This document shows, piece after piece, positions 62,804-64,000 of a stretch of 64,000 nucleotides of DNA. The notes under the pieces are model-generated. The model worked only from the letters and a program-made list of their open reading frames with translations, had not been told where the DNA came from and did not search any database. Source of the stretch: Xanthomonas hortorum. Lineage in GTDB: Bacteria > Pseudomonadota > Gammaproteobacteria > Xanthomonadales > Xanthomonadaceae. Positions within the stretch are counted from its first letter, which is position 1. Each line of letters opens with the position of its first letter. The translations under genes and the position numbers were made by a program. The DNA is taken from assembly GCF_024339125.1 (NCBI RefSeq), contig NZ_CP101417.1:5343001-5407000 (forward strand), given 5' to 3'.

Positions 62804-63781
62804 ATGTCTCGCTCCATCGTCTTGTCGATGCTCGCGCTGTTGCTGGCGACACTGACCGCGACCGCTACTGCGGCGCCCATCGTCTACGGCGTCAACGCCC
62901 ACGACAATCGCCCCGGCTACCACATGGCCCAGGCCGAGGCACGCTTCAAACTGCTGGCCGCGCGCAACCTGCGCAGCTACCGGTTCGATGTGGACCCGCG
63001 CGATTACGCAACGCTGGATGCCCTGGTCCCGCTGGCGCGCCAGTACGGCATCACGTTGCGCCCGATGGTCTACCCGATGTCGCGCGAGATCGGCTATCAA
63101 CTGGCGCGTCGCTATGCGGCCGACATCAAGGTCTGGGAGATCGGCAACGAACAGGATCTGGTCCGCGCCGAGGCCGATGCCCGCATCGCCGCAATGACCA
63201 CGATGTATCTGGGCATGCGCCAGGCTTCCAACGAACTGGGCGCGGGCCTGCGCTTCACCATCAACATCACCGCCTGCAACAGCGACGACCGCAGCGCCAA
63301 CGCGCGCTGCCCGGGCGATCGCAATGGCTCGCTCTGGTTTCTGGCCAAGGCCAAGGCGGCCGGCTTCAACTTCGACCATATCAGCTTCCACTACTACGCC
63401 TTCCACCGCGATGCCGGTTACTGGACCGAGTTGTATCTTGGCCAGCTACGCACTGCCGCGCAGACCTACAACACGCCAGTATTCTTTAACGAGCTGAACT
63501 GTGCGGAGATCTATACCGGCAATACCACCGGCGGTGCAGAAGGTGATCGCGGCTGCTACGACAGCCTGGCGCAGTTGCTAAGCAACGTGCGCGCCAACTA
63601 TGCCGACGTGGTGTCCGAAGTGAACGTGTACGAATTGCTGGACCAGACCACGATCCAGGGCGCCGAAGGCCACTTCGGCCTGATGTACGACCTGGCGCGG
63701 CCCAAGCCGACCCTGGACCTGCTCACCCGCTTCGCGCAACCACCGGCCACCGCAGCGGCAGCCGGCGCGCCCGGCTACTGA
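62804..63781 (+). CDS. Secreted clan-A-type glycoside hydrolase (GH39-like fold)
   Basis: This 325-residue exported protein has signal peptide MSRSIVLSMLALLLATLTATATA. The mature part resembles a (beta/alpha)8 clan-A glycosidase. IKVWEIGNEQD near residue 112 offers the acid/base Glu after Asn, and TPVFFNELNCAE near 225 offers the nucleophile Glu. HYYAFHRDAG and the SEVNVYELLDQ strand fit the barrel. The start follows AAGGAGG. The substrate is not recognised; a plant-wall polysaccharide is a reasonable guess. Its stop codon lies in a small duplicated segment shared with nadE. Confidence 0.75.
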   Translation: MSRSIVLSMLALLLATLTATATAAPIVYGVNAHDNRPGYHMAQAEARFKLLAARNLRSYRFDVDPRDYATLDALVPLARQYGITLRPMVYPMSREIGYQLARRYAADIKVWEIGNEQDLVRAEADARIAAMTTMYLGMRQASNELGAGLRFTINITACNSDDRSANARCPGDRNGSLWFLAKAKAAGFNFDHISFHYYAFHRDAGYWTELYLGQLRTAAQTYNTPVFFNELNCAEIYTGNTTGGAEGDRGCYDSLAQLLSNVRANYADVVSEVNVYELLDQTTIQGAEGHFGLMYDLARPKPTLDLLTRFAQPPATAAAAGAPGY

Positions 63782-63818
63782 CCGGAATAGCCAATCGGGC
63801 TACTGACCGGAATAGCCA
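63773..63818. repeat. Short tandem duplication at the convergent gene ends
   Basis: GGCTACTGACCGGAATAGCCA occurs at 63773-63793 and again at 63798-63818 (25-bp period). The first copy contains the TGA of the glycosidase, and the second contains the stop codon of nadE on the other strand. Confidence 0.9.
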
Positions 63819-64000
63819 TTGGTGATCGGGTAACGCCGCTCGCGACCGAAGGCGCGCCGCGACACCTTCGGGCCGGGCGCGGACTGATGGCGCTTCCACT
63901 CGTTAAGCCGCACCAACCGCAGCACGTGTTCGACCGTATCGGCGGCGTAGCCGGCCGCAACGATGTCGTCGCGCGACTGCTCCTGATCGACGTAGCGATA
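63800..64000 (-). CDS. nadE: NAD+ synthase, C-terminal end (cut by the window edge)
   Basis: Only the last 66 codons are in the window. They read DDIVAAGYAADTVEHVLRLV, NEWKRHQSAPGPKVS, RRAFGRERRYPITNGYSGQ and stop, which matches the end of glutamine-dependent NadE proteins (NEYKRRQ...RAFGRDRRYPITN). The enzyme amidates nicotinate adenine dinucleotide. The last codons fall in the duplicated 21-bp segment. The rest lies beyond 64000. Confidence 0.85.
   Translation of the reverse strand, partial: YRYVDQEQSRDDIVAAGYAADTVEHVLRLVRLNEWKRHQSAPGPKVSRRAFGRERRYPITNGYSGQ

Noticed and set aside
63819..63960. Separate small minus-strand protein at the right edge
   Set aside because: It is an out-of-frame shadow; the correct frame is the C-terminus of NadE running off the window.

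Overview
The window is a high-GC bacterial chromosome segment that looks like Xanthomonas or a very close relative. The signs are a very high density of TonB-dependent receptors (six), a vibrioferrin/xanthoferrin-type siderophore operon, the otsB-GH15-otsA trehalose block, XAC2610-like and LprI-like secreted proteins, and dispersed palindromic intergenic repeats. I saw no rRNA, tRNA, transposase gene, prophage or CRISPR array.

Layout from left to right. Two tandem paralogous TonB-dependent receptors (448-5585) are followed by a terminator and two ~100-bp stem-loop repeats. A cytochrome P450 lies on the minus strand (6448-7590) and seems to lose its last ~17 residues to an in-frame amber codon. 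Next is a YbaL-type cation/proton antiporter (8079-9776). A Fur-box-preceded siderophore operon (about 9961-20395) holds an SbnG-like aldolase-fold gene, a receptor, an ATP-grasp ligase, two IucA/IucC synthetases, an MFS exporter and a PLP decarboxylase. An AraC-family gene overlaps its end.

From 21290 to 25340 (minus strand) lies a badly decayed cobalamin block. cobT is intact, but cobC carries a nonsense codon and a frameshift, cobU has lost its 5' end, and only the 3' tail of a cobQ-like gene remains, abutting btuB. btuB itself is intact and still has its cobalamin riboswitch. This suggests B12 uptake and lower-ligand activation were kept while the assembly genes were lost.

After an intergenic stretch full of repeats come an O-acetylhomoserine sulfhydrylase, a DUF6624 protein and clpB with a sigma-32-like promoter. 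Then comes an organosulfur operon read leftwards (38762 to 31319): TonB receptor, flavin monooxygenase, aldo-keto reductase and SsuA/SsuC/SsuB transporter. A mixed region follows (GIY-YIG protein, glutathione transferase, DUF3014 protein, LprI-like protein, NCS2-type permease, XAC2610-like protein, DUF3574 lipoprotein) and then a sixth TonB receptor (46316-48751).

The right third holds the trehalose operon (otsB, GH15 hydrolase, otsA), a membrane PQQ glucose dehydrogenase, a chemotaxis receptor, and REP-like palindromes including a perfect 68-bp one. It ends with a minus-strand operon rluD-pgeF-DUF4166-DUF393 divergent from bamD, a secreted clan-A-type glycosidase, and the 3' end of nadE at the window edge. 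The stem-loop repeat family occurs five times; its copies keep the fold but change paired bases on both sides, which makes it the most intriguing non-coding signal here.
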